A DNA stretch of 56,949 bases, from the NCBI GenBank assembly GCA_035560235.1, contig DATMAG010000010.1, positions 1-56,949 on the forward strand, in the 5' to 3' direction. This DNA is from DASRDU01 sp035560235. Lineage in GTDB: Bacteria > Acidobacteriota > Blastocatellia > RBC074. Made by a program: the position numbers and the translations under genes. Shown here piece after piece: positions 26,434-35,090 of this stretch (its first letter is position 1; the number at the start of each line of letters is the position of its first letter). Under the pieces are notes generated by a model. That model was not told the origin of the DNA. It did not search any database and was given only the letters and a program-made list of their open reading frames with translations.

Positions 26434-28143
26434 TCACCGGCGAAAGAGTTCCTCGCAGTTCCAGAGGACGAAATCGGGCAGGAGCGCCGGTTTGAGATTG
26501 CCGATGTCAGTTCGGGCGGCCACGATCAGATGACGAGTGGCGAGAAAGATGAACGGCTGCTCTTCGGCCATAATCTGCTGAACTTCGGCAAAGAGTCTTT
26601 TGCGTTCCGGCTGACTGAGCGCGCTTCGCTGCTGCTGCATCAGTTCATCAATCCGGGCTTCCCAGGACGTGGCGGGTTTTGTCTGACGCGGATGCCACCA
26701 GTGGCCGGAACCGCTGCTCACCAGAATGTTGGTGTGCGCGTTCGGGTCGGCATCACCGCTGACGATGGCAAGCAGGCAGGCTTCGTAATCGAAACTTTCG
26801 TTGATTCTGCCGAGCAGCGCCCTGGCCTCGATCGCGGCGAGGTTTACTTTGATTCCCAGTCTGGCCAGGTCTGACTGAATCAGCGTGCTGATCTTCTGCC
26901 GCAGCGCATTGCCCGAATTCGTCAGGAGCGTGAACTCGACCGGTCGGCCCTGCGCGTCACGCAGCGCGCCGCCTTCGGCTTCCCACTTGAATCCGGCTTC
27001 AGCAAGCAGCGCCCGCGCGCGGCTGAGGTCGGACGGATATTTTTTCGTTTCCTCAAACCAGAGTTTGTCGCCCGCAGAGAGAAAGCCCCACTGCGGTTCG
27101 GCTTTGCCCGCAAAGGCCAGGCGCACGATGGCGTCACGATCAATCGCGTGCGAGACGGCCTGACGAAACCGCGTCTGCTCAAACCAGGCCAGTTTCACCG
27201 GATCAACCAGCGGCCTGCCGGTTGCCTTATTTCTGCCGTTGTTCAGGTTGAACCAGAAAAGTTCGCGGATCATTCCCGGCCCGACATCTGTAATGCTGAT
27301 CCGGCCCTGCCGGGCGAGCGGCTCAAGCGTCGCCAGGTCTTCGGCGCTGACCGGGCTGAGCAGGTCGCTTTCGCCGCTCTGAAACCTGAGCAACTGTGCG
27401 TTGCGGTCGGGCACGATTTCAAAGACCAGCTTATCCGTGAGCGGCAGACGACGCCTGGCATCGGTCTTCCAGTAATGTTCATTGCGCGCGAGGACGATTC
27501 GTTCACCGGCCTTGTACTCCTGCAGTCTGAACGGCCCGAGTCCGATGACCTGTTCTGGCGCAGCGGCGAGCGACCAGACCTGATCGAAGCGGCCTTCGCG
27601 GTAAGCCGTTTCAAGCGCGTGTCGCGGCAGCATCGGAACGCCGTCAAAGAGCCTTTCAGCCGCCGCGTATGGCACGGGGAAAGTGAAGCGCACGGTGCGG
27701 TCATCAACCTTTTCGACGGCGACGCGACGGCCTTCAAATCCGAACTGATCTGAAACGGTAGTGGTAATCTGCGGATCGTTGATGAGTTGAAAAGTAAAAA
27801 GCACGTCATCGGCGGTGAACTCGCGCCCGTCGGAAAATTTCACGCCCGGTCGCAGGGTAAAGGTCAGCACTCGACCGTCAGGCGATGACTGCCACGAGTC
27901 GGCCAGTTCGGCTTCGGGCAGCAGCGTCTGACGATTGATTCTGACGAGCGACGAGTTCAGACAGCCGGTGATGGTGTTCGTCTGATCGTCAGCCGAGAGC
28001 AGGCGGTTGAAGGTTTTCGGCCCGGCTGATTTCGTCACGACCAGACGATTCTTTCCGCTGCTTGTCTGCCTGTCAGAACGCGGCTGACAACCTGAAAGCA
28101 GCAGCAAAGTTGCCAGGCAGACACCGAAAGCTTTCGCGTTCAT
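26434..28143 (-). CDS. Peptide-type ABC transporter substrate-binding lipoprotein
   Basis: A 569-residue family 5 extracellular solute-binding protein (DppA/OppA type). The signal peptide ends in lipobox LLSGC, so it is anchored by a lipidated Cys. The family signature appears as AELADSWQSSPDGRVLTFTLRPGVKFSDG with ADDVLFTFQLI, and the C-terminal lobe has LARLGIKVNLAAIE. The start at 28143 is chosen because it places the signal peptide correctly and has GAGGTG upstream; the longer frame overlaps the divergent gene. No permease or ATPase genes adjoin it, so it is an orphan binder. It shares a 151-bp divergent promoter region with the sigma-factor operon. Confidence 0.9.
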   Translation of the reverse strand: MNAKAFGVCLATLLLLSGCQPRSDRQTSSGKNRLVVTKSAGPKTFNRLLSADDQTNTITGCLNSSLVRINRQTLLPEAELADSWQSSPDGRVLTFTLRPGVKFSDGREFTADDVLFTFQLINDPQITTTVSDQFGFEGRRVAVEKVDDRTVRFTFPVPYAAAERLFDGVPMLPRHALETAYREGRFDQVWSLAAAPEQVIGLGPFRLQEYKAGERIVLARNEHYWKTDARRRLPLTDKLVFEIVPDRNAQLLRFQSGESDLLSPVSAEDLATLEPLARQGRISITDVGPGMIRELFWFNLNNGRNKATGRPLVDPVKLAWFEQTRFRQAVSHAIDRDAIVRLAFAGKAEPQWGFLSAGDKLWFEETKKYPSDLSRARALLAEAGFKWEAEGGALRDAQGRPVEFTLLTNSGNALRQKISTLIQSDLARLGIKVNLAAIEARALLGRINESFDYEACLLAIVSGDADPNAHTNILVSSGSGHWWHPRQTKPATSWEARIDELMQQQRSALSQPERKRLFAEVQQIMAEEQPFIFLATRHLIVAARTDIGNLKPALLPDFVLWNCEELFRR

Positions 28144-28294
28144 TGGCACCTCGTCAGAATTGATGAGCGGATTTACTGCCGTAATGGTTGCGCATTCTCG
28201 CTGCTTCCTGACGGAAAGGCAATATGTGTATAATCCGGCCAGCGCTGGCAGATGCTGGAGAAAACACCGGATCAATCATTCCCCTCGTTCCCTG

Positions 28295-28873
28295 ATGACT
28301 GAATTTAATCAGCTCTCTGATGCCGAACTGATCGCCCGTTGTCTGGAGCAGGACGCCGAAGCCTGGGAAACGCTGGTGCGACGTTATCAGCGGCTGATCT
28401 CATCCATCGCCTTCCGGTTCAGATTGTCGGCTGATGATGCCGCCGATATTTTCCAGGCGGTCTGTCTGGTCATGCTCGAGCAGTTGCCGGTGCTGCGCCA
28501 GCAGTCGAAGCTCAGCTCATGGCTGATTACCATCACCGTGCGTGAATGCTGGAAGTTCAGAGAGAAGCGCGGCAGAACCGATTCGCTTGAGGCTCAGGAA
28601 GAAGAGGCCGCGGCGGAACCGGCTGACCTGACGCAGCCGCTCGCTGAAGATGCCCTGCTCATCATCGAGCGGCAGCATCTGATCCGCGAGGCCGTTCGCT
28701 CGCTCTCACCCGTGTGCCAGGCGCTGATCGAATCTCTTTTTTACACGGACAATCCTCCGTCATACGCTGAACTCAGCCGCCAGCTTGGCCGCCCCGTCGC
28801 CAGCATCGGCCCGACGCGAAGCCGCTGCCTGGACAGACTGAAAGAGGCGCTGCGTGAGAGCGGGTTCGACTAA
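28295..28873 (+). CDS. ECF-like sigma-70 family RNA polymerase sigma factor
   Basis: A 192-residue sigma factor with only regions 2 and 4. Region 2 runs from WETLVRRYQRLI through the core-binding DDAADIFQAVCLVMLEQLP to the -10-contacting SSWLITITVREC. Region 4 carries a helix-turn-helix in SYAELSRQLGRPVASIGPTRSRCLDRLK. ATG 28295 begins the conserved part; an upstream in-frame start at 28160 would overlap the regulatory region and is less likely. It heads the anti-sigma-like/CHAT/subtilase set on the same strand and probably controls it, possibly together with the divergent lipoprotein gene. Confidence 0.88.
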   Translation: MTEFNQLSDAELIARCLEQDAEAWETLVRRYQRLISSIAFRFRLSADDAADIFQAVCLVMLEQLPVLRQQSKLSSWLITITVRECWKFREKRGRTDSLEAQEEEAAAEPADLTQPLAEDALLIIERQHLIREAVRSLSPVCQALIESLFYTDNPPSYAELSRQLGRPVASIGPTRSRCLDRLKEALRESGFD

Positions 28874-29153
28874 ACACGTGCCGGGGCAGTCTCAGCCTGT
28901 GGATTCAGCGAGTGTCGCGCGATTTGCCCGCAGTCGCACAGCTCACGCAACAGTTCGGCGAATTATTTTTGGGCGGAGGTATTTTTCCGCCCCCGGGAAG
29001 CCACTTATCAGGCAGCAGGGACTGTTTCAGTCAGCCCGGATGGTGGCCTGAACCGGCGGGAAAGATGAACCGACAGCTTCACTGACCCTTTCAGCACAGT
29101 TCATCATCCGGGTCCGTGATTTCTTTGCCCTGATCACACTGCGAGGAGACAAC
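28874..29153. other. Gap between sigma and zinc-finger genes with GGGCGGA hairpin
   Basis: A 280-bp stretch holding a GGGCGGA/TCCGCCC hairpin at 28971-28992 (8-nt loop) preceded by ATTATTTTT. This could terminate or attenuate the sigma-factor transcript, or mark an internal promoter region for the 29154-33905 genes. GCGAGGAG just before 29154 is the next ribosome binding site. The small open frame at 28854-29051 has no supporting features. Confidence 0.45.
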
Positions 29154-29780
29154 ATGAACTGCCTGTCATTAGCGAGCCTGCTGGATTATCTGCATGGCCA
29201 TCTGTCAGAAGCTGAGCGCGCTGACATTGCCGCACATCTGGCTGCCGGGTGTCCTCACTGCCTGGAAAATCAGCGCTGGCTGGAAGAAATTCAGCGACTG
29301 ACGGCTCAGGATGATTCCATCGAATTTCCCGAACCTGTCATTGCCAGCATCGTTGCAGGGTTCAAACGTCAGGCGCGTCAGCCGCTGCGACAGCTCATCG
29401 CGCAACTGATCTTTGACAGCCTCTTTCCGCAGCAGCTCGCGCCGGTTCGCGCTGACCTGGCCGGTGAGGCAGCTCCGGTCAGCCGACAGGCGCTCTATCG
29501 CGCCGAAGGTTACGACATTGATCTGCGGTTTGAGCGCACAGGCGAGGCAGACGGCGAAGACCTGATCGGGCAGATTCTCGCGGGTCACACAGATCGCGCC
29601 GAACTCGACGGTCTGACTGTGCAACTGCTCTGCGATAACTCCGAAGCTTCATCAACCCGCACCAACGCGCGCGGCATTTTCAGATTTACCCGTCTGCCAG
29701 CGGGAGCCTGCGACCTGAAGATTCACGTTCCTGAAGGCGAAATCAGCATTCCGCAACTGCGCACTACCAGAGCTTCGTGA
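29154..29780 (+). CDS. Zinc-finger anti-sigma-like protein
   Basis: A 208-residue protein. The N-terminus (LLDYLHGHLSEAERADIAAHL, then H28, C33, C36 in HLAAGCPHC) fits the zf-HC2/ASD-type anti-sigma fold that binds ECF sigma factors. No transmembrane segment is visible, so it would be a soluble anti-sigma or adaptor. The C-terminal part from about residue 150 (VQLLCDNSE, TRTNARGIFRFTRLPAG) resembles a carboxypeptidase-regulatory or SdrD-like beta domain. It lies 4 bp before the TPR-CHAT gene. Role as regulator of the upstream sigma factor is inferred from motif and position. Confidence 0.75.
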   Translation: MNCLSLASLLDYLHGHLSEAERADIAAHLAAGCPHCLENQRWLEEIQRLTAQDDSIEFPEPVIASIVAGFKRQARQPLRQLIAQLIFDSLFPQQLAPVRADLAGEAAPVSRQALYRAEGYDIDLRFERTGEADGEDLIGQILAGHTDRAELDGLTVQLLCDNSEASSTRTNARGIFRFTRLPAGACDLKIHVPEGEISIPQLRTTRAS

Positions 29781-29784
29781 AGTT

Positions 29785-32682
29785 ATGAATCAGCAGCCGT
29801 CGGTACAGGAGTTACTGCGCGCCATCGAGCCGGATGATCTGGATGGCGAAACGCTCCCGGACCAGACCAGGATTGACCTGGCGCTGATTGCACGGCTCAA
29901 GCGCAGGGTTGATTATCTGGTGCGCTCAGACCTGCAGCAGGCCGCACGGCTGGCCGACCTTACGCACCGGCTCTCGACGCACACGGCTGATCCGCTGGCG
30001 CACGCGCTCGGCATTCGCGCCAGAGCGCAGACGCTCCATTACCAGGCCCGCTACGAGGACGCCATCGAATGGTACAGGCAGGCGGTCCGGATTTATCAGT
30101 CGCTCGCGCAGCCCGTCGAAGCGGCGCGCATCGCCCGTTCGATGATTGATCCGCTGATGTATCTGGGCCGGTACGACGAAGCGCTGCGGCTCGGCGCTGA
30201 AGCACGCGCCGTGCTGAACGCACACGATGAAAAGCTCCTGGCAGCTCAGCTCGACGTCAATGTCGGCAACGTTCATCACCGGCTCGATCAGTATCAGCAG
30301 GCGCTCGACTGTTATCATCGCGCCAGAGATATTTTCAGCTCGCTCGGCGATCAGTCCGCGCTCGCCATTGCGAGCATCAACTGCGCCAACATCTATTCCA
30401 GCCTGGATGACTTCCGTCAGGCAGAGGAGGCTTACCGGCTGACTTGCGAACTGTGCCGGGCGCAGCAGATGCACCTGGTGGCGGCGCAGGCCCGCTACAG
30501 TCTCGGCTATCTGCATTTTCTCAAGGGCGAATATCACCAGGCGATGCGCGTGCTGCACGAAGTCAGCGATGAATTCACGCGGCTCGGCGATGCGCGTATG
30601 GCGGCGCTTTGTCTGCTCGATCTGGCTGAAATCTATCTGCAACTGAACGTGCTCGATGAAGCGGCGGTTTTGGCAGGACAGGCGCGCGAACGGTTCGAGG
30701 CGCTCGGCATTCGCTACGAAGCGGCAAAGGCGCTCACCTGGCTCGGGCTGGCCCGGCTGCATCAGGCCAGGCTCGACGAAGCCGAAGCAGCATTGTGCGC
30801 GGCTCAGAGCGAATTCAGCCTGGAGCAGAACGAAGTCTGGCTGGGACTGCTCGATCTGTATCTGGCCGAGCTGGCGCTCAAACGCAGCCAGGCGGATGAG
30901 GCGCTCAGTCTGGCCACCGAAGCCGGTGAGCTTTTCTCGCGCCTCGGTCTGAAGGCCAAAACCTGTTCAGCGCATCTGGTGAAGGCCAGAGCGCTGAACC
31001 TCAGCAACCGTCAGCTCGAAGCCGGACAACTGTGTCGGCAGATTCTGGAATCAGCGAACGGGCTTGAAGCTCCCTGGCTCGCGGAGCAGGCACACGAATT
31101 GCTCGGTGATTTGTGTTTCAGCGAAGGCAGGCCGCAGCAGGCGTCAGAGCATTATTCGCAGGCCATCGGCTTCATCGAACAGATTCGCGGCAACATCCGC
31201 GTGGATGAATTTCGCAGCGCTTTTTTTCAGGACAAGCTGCGAGTTTACGAAAAGCTGATTCGCCTCTGTCTGCAGCAGGGCGGCCCCGACAAACAGGCCG
31301 AAGCCTTCTTTTATCTGGAGAGCCGCAAGGCCCGCACGCTGGTTGATCTGGTCATCAATGAACTGAAGGTCGCGCCATCAGACGCCGGGTCGGGCGAACT
31401 GCTGCAAAGATGGCAGCAGTTGCGCGAGGAACTGCACTGGTTTTACAGCCGCATCAATCAGAACGAAGCCGATGGCAAAAGCCGTCGGCTCGGCGCTGAT
31501 CAGAAACTGCAGCAGGAGATCAGCTCCCGCGAACGCGCCCTGGCCGAAGTCGTCAGGCAGGCGCAGATTCAGCAGGCCGATTTCGTCTGGCAGCAGAACC
31601 TCAGCGGGATGACCGTTGACGAACTGCGGGCGCTGCTCGCTGAGGATGAAGCAGTCATCGAATATTACCTGGACGGCGAGGAACTGAAGATCTTCGTGAT
31701 TGACCGCGCGCGGCTCGAGGTCATTCACAGCCGGAGCCGCCGCGAGGAACTGAAGGAACTGATCCTTGAACTGCGCTTTCACCTGGACAAGTTTCGTTAC
31801 GGGCAGCAGTACATTGACGCGCATCTGCCCGCGCTGCGGCGCAGCACTGACGCCTGTCTGCACGAACTTTATCAGGCGCTCTTCGCTCCAGTCGCATCCC
31901 TGGTCGCTGACCGGAAGCTGATCTTCATTCCCTTCGACCTGCTGCACAACGTTCCCTTCCAGGCGCTCTTTGACGGTGAAAGTTATCTGCTCGACCGGCA
32001 CGAAGTGGCCTGCGCCCCGAGCGCGCGGCTGCTCGCGCTGTGTGCGCGCACGCGGCCACGCACGGGTGAGCAGGCGCTGATTGTCGGCGCGGCTGATGAA
32101 ACCGCGCCGCAGATCAATGAAGAGATCAGGGCCATCAGCAGGCTTTTTCCGGCGGCCCGATGCCTGACCGGAGAGGCCGCGAATGCGCGCGCGCTGGCCG
32201 AATATCTGCCGGCAAGCGACATCGTGCATATCGCTTCGCACGCCGTGTTCAGGCAGGACAATCCGATGTTTTCGGCCTTCCGGCTGGCTGACACGTGGCT
32301 CAATTTTTATGATGTCTGCACGCTGCGCATCCCGGCGGCTCTGGTCACGCTGAGCGGATGCAGCACCGGAGCCAGCCGGATTTACGCGGGCGATGAAATG
32401 CTGGGTCTGGTGCGCGGCTTTCTGACTGCCGGAGCGACGGCGCTGGTCGTCAGCCTGTGGGCGGTCAACGATCCGGCCACGGCGCGGCTGATGACGGCAT
32501 TTTATGAACAACTGCAGCAGGGAAGCCCGCCGCGTCAGGCCCTGCGCGCAGCGGCCCTGCGCATCAGAGAAGAGTACGAGCATCCATATTACTGGGCGCC
32601 CTTTGTCTTTATCGGTCATCGCCTGAGCGGGTTCCCCTCCCCGCAGGATTCATCTCGAACTGAAACAGGGAGACAATCATGA
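29785..32682 (+). CDS. TPR-CHAT caspase-like protease
   Basis: A 965-residue protein. Residues about 60-470 are a long tetratricopeptide array with repeated A..Y/A..Y..A/LG patterns (for example YEDAIEWYRQAVRIYQSLA and YQQALDCYHRARDIFSSLG). A helical linker follows to about 630, then a CHAT domain to the end. The catalytic dyad is H819 in HIASHAVF and C859 in TLSGCSTG, both intact. CHAT domains are caspase-fold cysteine proteases (HetF-associated; also in TPR-CHAT partners of type III CRISPR effectors), usually activated through the TPR part. The stop overlaps the next gene by 4 bp, so the two proteases are translationally coupled. The natural substrate may be the subtilase precursor or the anti-sigma, but that is inference. 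Confidence 0.92.
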   Translation: MNQQPSVQELLRAIEPDDLDGETLPDQTRIDLALIARLKRRVDYLVRSDLQQAARLADLTHRLSTHTADPLAHALGIRARAQTLHYQARYEDAIEWYRQAVRIYQSLAQPVEAARIARSMIDPLMYLGRYDEALRLGAEARAVLNAHDEKLLAAQLDVNVGNVHHRLDQYQQALDCYHRARDIFSSLGDQSALAIASINCANIYSSLDDFRQAEEAYRLTCELCRAQQMHLVAAQARYSLGYLHFLKGEYHQAMRVLHEVSDEFTRLGDARMAALCLLDLAEIYLQLNVLDEAAVLAGQARERFEALGIRYEAAKALTWLGLARLHQARLDEAEAALCAAQSEFSLEQNEVWLGLLDLYLAELALKRSQADEALSLATEAGELFSRLGLKAKTCSAHLVKARALNLSNRQLEAGQLCRQILESANGLEAPWLAEQAHELLGDLCFSEGRPQQASEHYSQAIGFIEQIRGNIRVDEFRSAFFQDKLRVYEKLIRLCLQQGGPDKQAEAFFYLESRKARTLVDLVINELKVAPSDAGSGELLQRWQQLREELHWFYSRINQNEADGKSRRLGADQKLQQEISSRERALAEVVRQAQIQQADFVWQQNLSGMTVDELRALLAEDEAVIEYYLDGEELKIFVIDRARLEVIHSRSRREELKELILELRFHLDKFRYGQQYIDAHLPALRRSTDACLHELYQALFAPVASLVADRKLIFIPFDLLHNVPFQALFDGESYLLDRHEVACAPSARLLALCARTRPRTGEQALIVGAADETAPQINEEIRAISRLFPAARCLTGEAANARALAEYLPASDIVHIASHAVFRQDNPMFSAFRLADTWLNFYDVCTLRIPAALVTLSGCSTGASRIYAGDEMLGLVRGFLTAGATALVVSLWAVNDPATARLMTAFYEQLQQGSPPRQALRAAALRIREEYEHPYYWAPFVFIGHRLSGFPSPQDSSRTETGRQS

Positions 32683-33905
32683 GCAAGCGGATCAGAGTCC
32701 TGGGCTGTTTCATGCTGCTGATCATCGTCATCATCGGCTCAGCAGCCTTACCGGCGCGCGTCAAGGGAACCGGCACCGACACCTTTCAGGCCGGTCAGAT
32801 CGTGGTCGGGCTGATTCCCGGCGCTGACATCAATGCCTTCAATGCGCGTCACCAGACAACAGTCATCGAACAGATCGCGGGCACCAGTGACTATCTGCTG
32901 GCCATCCCGCCGGGCGCCAGGGTTGAAGACAAGGTCAATGAAACCGGGCTTGACGCCGACGCAGCCTTTTCGGGGCCGAATTTCAACTTCAAATCGCCCG
33001 AGGTGCGCCAGTCGAGCGTCGCGTTTGTTGATCAGAGCAGCGTCGCCTTCGTTGACGGTCAGTCGCCGCCGAAATTTTTCGGCCAGCCCGCGCTTGCGAA
33101 CCTGCACCTGACCGAAGCTCAGAACATCACGCGCGGCGCAGGCGTCAGAGTCGCTGTGATTGATACCGGCCTCGATTTCAATCACCCGCTCTTTGCCGGA
33201 CGCATCGCTTATCCGGTCTTCGATTTTGTGGACAATGACGGCAACCCGACCGATGAACCGGGCGGCAGAGGGTTCGGTCACGGCACTTTCGTTTCCGGCC
33301 TGATCAGACTGGCCGCGCCCGATGCGCAGATTATGCCGCTGCGTGTTTTTGGCCGGGATGGTCAGGGCACGAGTTTCAATATCGCCAAAGCGATCAGATT
33401 CGCGGCTGACAACGGCGCGCAGGTCATCAATATGAGCTTCGGCCTGCTGCAGGAAGACAAGCTCATCAAGGACGCACTCTCGGATGTGTATGAACAGGTC
33501 TACATGGTCGCGGCGGCGGGCAATGATAATCAGAACGCGATTCATTACCCGGCTGAAGAAAAGAGCAAGACCTTCGCAGTCACCTCAGTCAGCAACAGCG
33601 ATGTCAAGGCTTCGTTTGCCAATTACAATGCCGACATTCAGGGCTGCGCGCCCGGCGTCAACCTTTACAGCGCCTATCCTGGCGGGCGCTGGGCGACCTG
33701 GAGCGGCACTTCATTCTCAACCGCGATGGTCACGGGCGAAGCGGCGCTGCTGCTGGCGGTCAACCCTGAGGCCAATCGCAGCCTGCTCAATCAGACCATC
33801 GTCAATTCCGGCGCCAGCGTTGACGCGCTCAATCCGAATTTCAAAGGCAGGCTGGGCACACGGATTGATTATTACGCCGCCGTCAATCTGATGCTGGCGC
33901 GGTGA
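32679..33905 (+). CDS. Secreted subtilisin-like serine protease (S8) coupled to CHAT
   Basis: A 408-residue subtilase with a signal peptide (residues 1-27, LLIIVIIGSAALPARV). An N-terminal propeptide-like domain (about 28-110) ends in a duplicated octapeptide, QSSVAFVD twice, followed by GQSPP. The mature domain carries the triad: Asp in VIDTGLDFNH, His in GFGHGTFVSG and Ser in WSGTSFSTAMV, with the oxyanion Asn in VAAAGNDNQN. It overlaps the CHAT gene by 4 bp (ATGA) and is followed by a 17-bp-stem terminator, so it closes the operon. It should act in the periplasm or outside the cell, opposite the membrane from the CHAT protein. Confidence 0.92.
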   Translation: MSKRIRVLGCFMLLIIVIIGSAALPARVKGTGTDTFQAGQIVVGLIPGADINAFNARHQTTVIEQIAGTSDYLLAIPPGARVEDKVNETGLDADAAFSGPNFNFKSPEVRQSSVAFVDQSSVAFVDGQSPPKFFGQPALANLHLTEAQNITRGAGVRVAVIDTGLDFNHPLFAGRIAYPVFDFVDNDGNPTDEPGGRGFGHGTFVSGLIRLAAPDAQIMPLRVFGRDGQGTSFNIAKAIRFAADNGAQVINMSFGLLQEDKLIKDALSDVYEQVYMVAAAGNDNQNAIHYPAEEKSKTFAVTSVSNSDVKASFANYNADIQGCAPGVNLYSAYPGGRWATWSGTSFSTAMVTGEAALLLAVNPEANRSLLNQTIVNSGASVDALNPNFKGRLGTRIDYYAAVNLMLAR

Positions 33906-33954
33906 AAGGTCTGTCCGAAATACTTCCTGTGGATCTCCTGCTCTTTCGTCTGAA

Positions 33955-34003
33955 GGCCTCACCGTTCATCACTCATCAGGCTGATGAACGGTGAGGCCGG
34001 TTT
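33955..34003 (+). terminator. Rho-independent terminator of the CHAT/subtilase operon
   Basis: A perfect 17-bp stem (33955-33971 with 33982-33998, GGCCTCACCGTTCATCA) with a 10-nt loop, followed by GGTTTT, 50 nt after the subtilase stop. Confidence 0.92.
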
Positions 34004-34039
34004 TCATTGTCCTGTTTGCTCGTTCATACTATCGCGGCT

Positions 34040-34984
34040 ATGGACGCTCAAAGCTGGCAGGTCACTCAGGAAGAAGCAGGCGTGCGGCTCGACAAATGGC
34101 TGGCCGCCCCGGGCAGGCTCGGTTCGCGTTCGCGCGCGCTCGCGGCCATCGAACGCGGCAAGGTCTTTCTGGGCGATCAGGAGATGACGGTTGATGACGC
34201 GGGTCGCCGACTGAATGCAGGCGAAACGGTGCGCCTGTGGATGAATCGTCCGGGCAGCGCAAAGCGTCGCGCGCCGATCAGAAAACGCAACGCTGGTCTG
34301 CGCATAGTTTACGAGGACGACTCGCTGCTGATTCTCAACAAGCCTGCCGGGCTGCTGACGGTTGAGCCGGATGAACCGGACGGCACGCCTTCGCTTGAAA
34401 GCAAAGTCCTTGCCTACCTGCGCCCACAGGGCAAACGCAAACCACAGGTCGTCCACCGCATTGACCGTGACACGACGGGCCTGGTGATCTTCGCCAAAAC
34501 AGCTCAGGCCCAGGATCATCTGAAGGAACAGTTTCTCAGACGCGAACCGCAGCGAATTTACAGGGCGATTGTCTACGGCCACCCGCAGCCCGAAGCAGGC
34601 GTGTGGCAGGACTACCTGCGCTGGGACGACAAATTCAAGACGCAGCGCGTCACTTACCCCGATCATCCGAAGGCAAAGGAGGCCATCAGCCGCTATCGCG
34701 TGCTTGAGCGATTCAGCTTCACCTCGCTGCTCGAAGTCAGCCTCGTCACAGGCAAGCGCCATCAGATTCGCGTGCAGGCGGCGCTGCGCGGGCATCAGCT
34801 TGTCGGAGAAAAGATGTACCTTGCGGCGAGAGAGCCAAAACGACCGATCGAATTTCATCGCCAGGCGCTGCACGCCTTCAGGCTGGAATTTCAGCACCCG
34901 GTCAGTCACCGCTGGCTGAAGTTTGAAGCGGAACTGCCGGAAGATTTCACCAGGCTGCTTGAGGAATTGAGAAAAGAGAGATGA
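34040..34984 (+). CDS. RluA-family pseudouridine synthase
   Basis: A 314-residue enzyme. The N-terminal S4 RNA-binding domain (about 14-70) precedes the catalytic domain with D142 in VVHRIDRDTTGLVIFAK, preceded by LLILNKPAGLLT and followed by TGKRHQIRVQ. It isomerises uridine in rRNA or tRNA; RluA, RluC and RluD subtypes cannot be separated here. ATG 34040 is taken as the start; a TTG at 34007 lies in the terminator of the previous operon. The stop codon (34982-34984) is inside the left arm of a perfect palindrome. Confidence 0.9.
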   Translation: MDAQSWQVTQEEAGVRLDKWLAAPGRLGSRSRALAAIERGKVFLGDQEMTVDDAGRRLNAGETVRLWMNRPGSAKRRAPIRKRNAGLRIVYEDDSLLILNKPAGLLTVEPDEPDGTPSLESKVLAYLRPQGKRKPQVVHRIDRDTTGLVIFAKTAQAQDHLKEQFLRREPQRIYRAIVYGHPQPEAGVWQDYLRWDDKFKTQRVTYPDHPKAKEAISRYRVLERFSFTSLLEVSLVTGKRHQIRVQAALRGHQLVGEKMYLAAREPKRPIEFHRQALHAFRLEFQHPVSHRWLKFEAELPEDFTRLLEELRKER

Positions 34985-35075
34985 CGGAACAAACGGAAAT
35001 AACGGAACAGACGAAAATGATCCCCAGGTCTTTTTTCGTCTGTTCCGTTATTTCCGTTTGTTCCGTCATCTCTCT
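34975..35075. repeat. Perfect 43-bp intergenic palindrome
   Basis: 34975-35017 and 35033-35075 are exact reverse complements over 43 bp, with a 15-nt loop. The arm is made of the words ACGGAACAA, ACGGAAATA and ACGGAACAG, close variants of one unit, preceded by AGAGAGATG. It lies between convergent genes and contains the stop codon of the pseudouridine synthase; the opposing gene ends 16 bp beyond it. It could act as a bidirectional terminator, but the same architecture occurs between co-directional genes elsewhere. Confidence 0.95.
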
Positions 35076-35090
35076 TCCCTGCTTCAAGGC

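Noticed and set aside
28854..29051. Small open frame after the sigma factor
   Set aside because: Composition is unlike a protein and it spans the GGGCGGA hairpin.
29785..32682. TPR-CHAT protein as part of a type III-E CRISPR (craspase) system
   Set aside because: No CRISPR array, Cas7-11-like or other cas gene is present in the window; the partners are a sigma factor, zinc-finger protein and subtilase instead.
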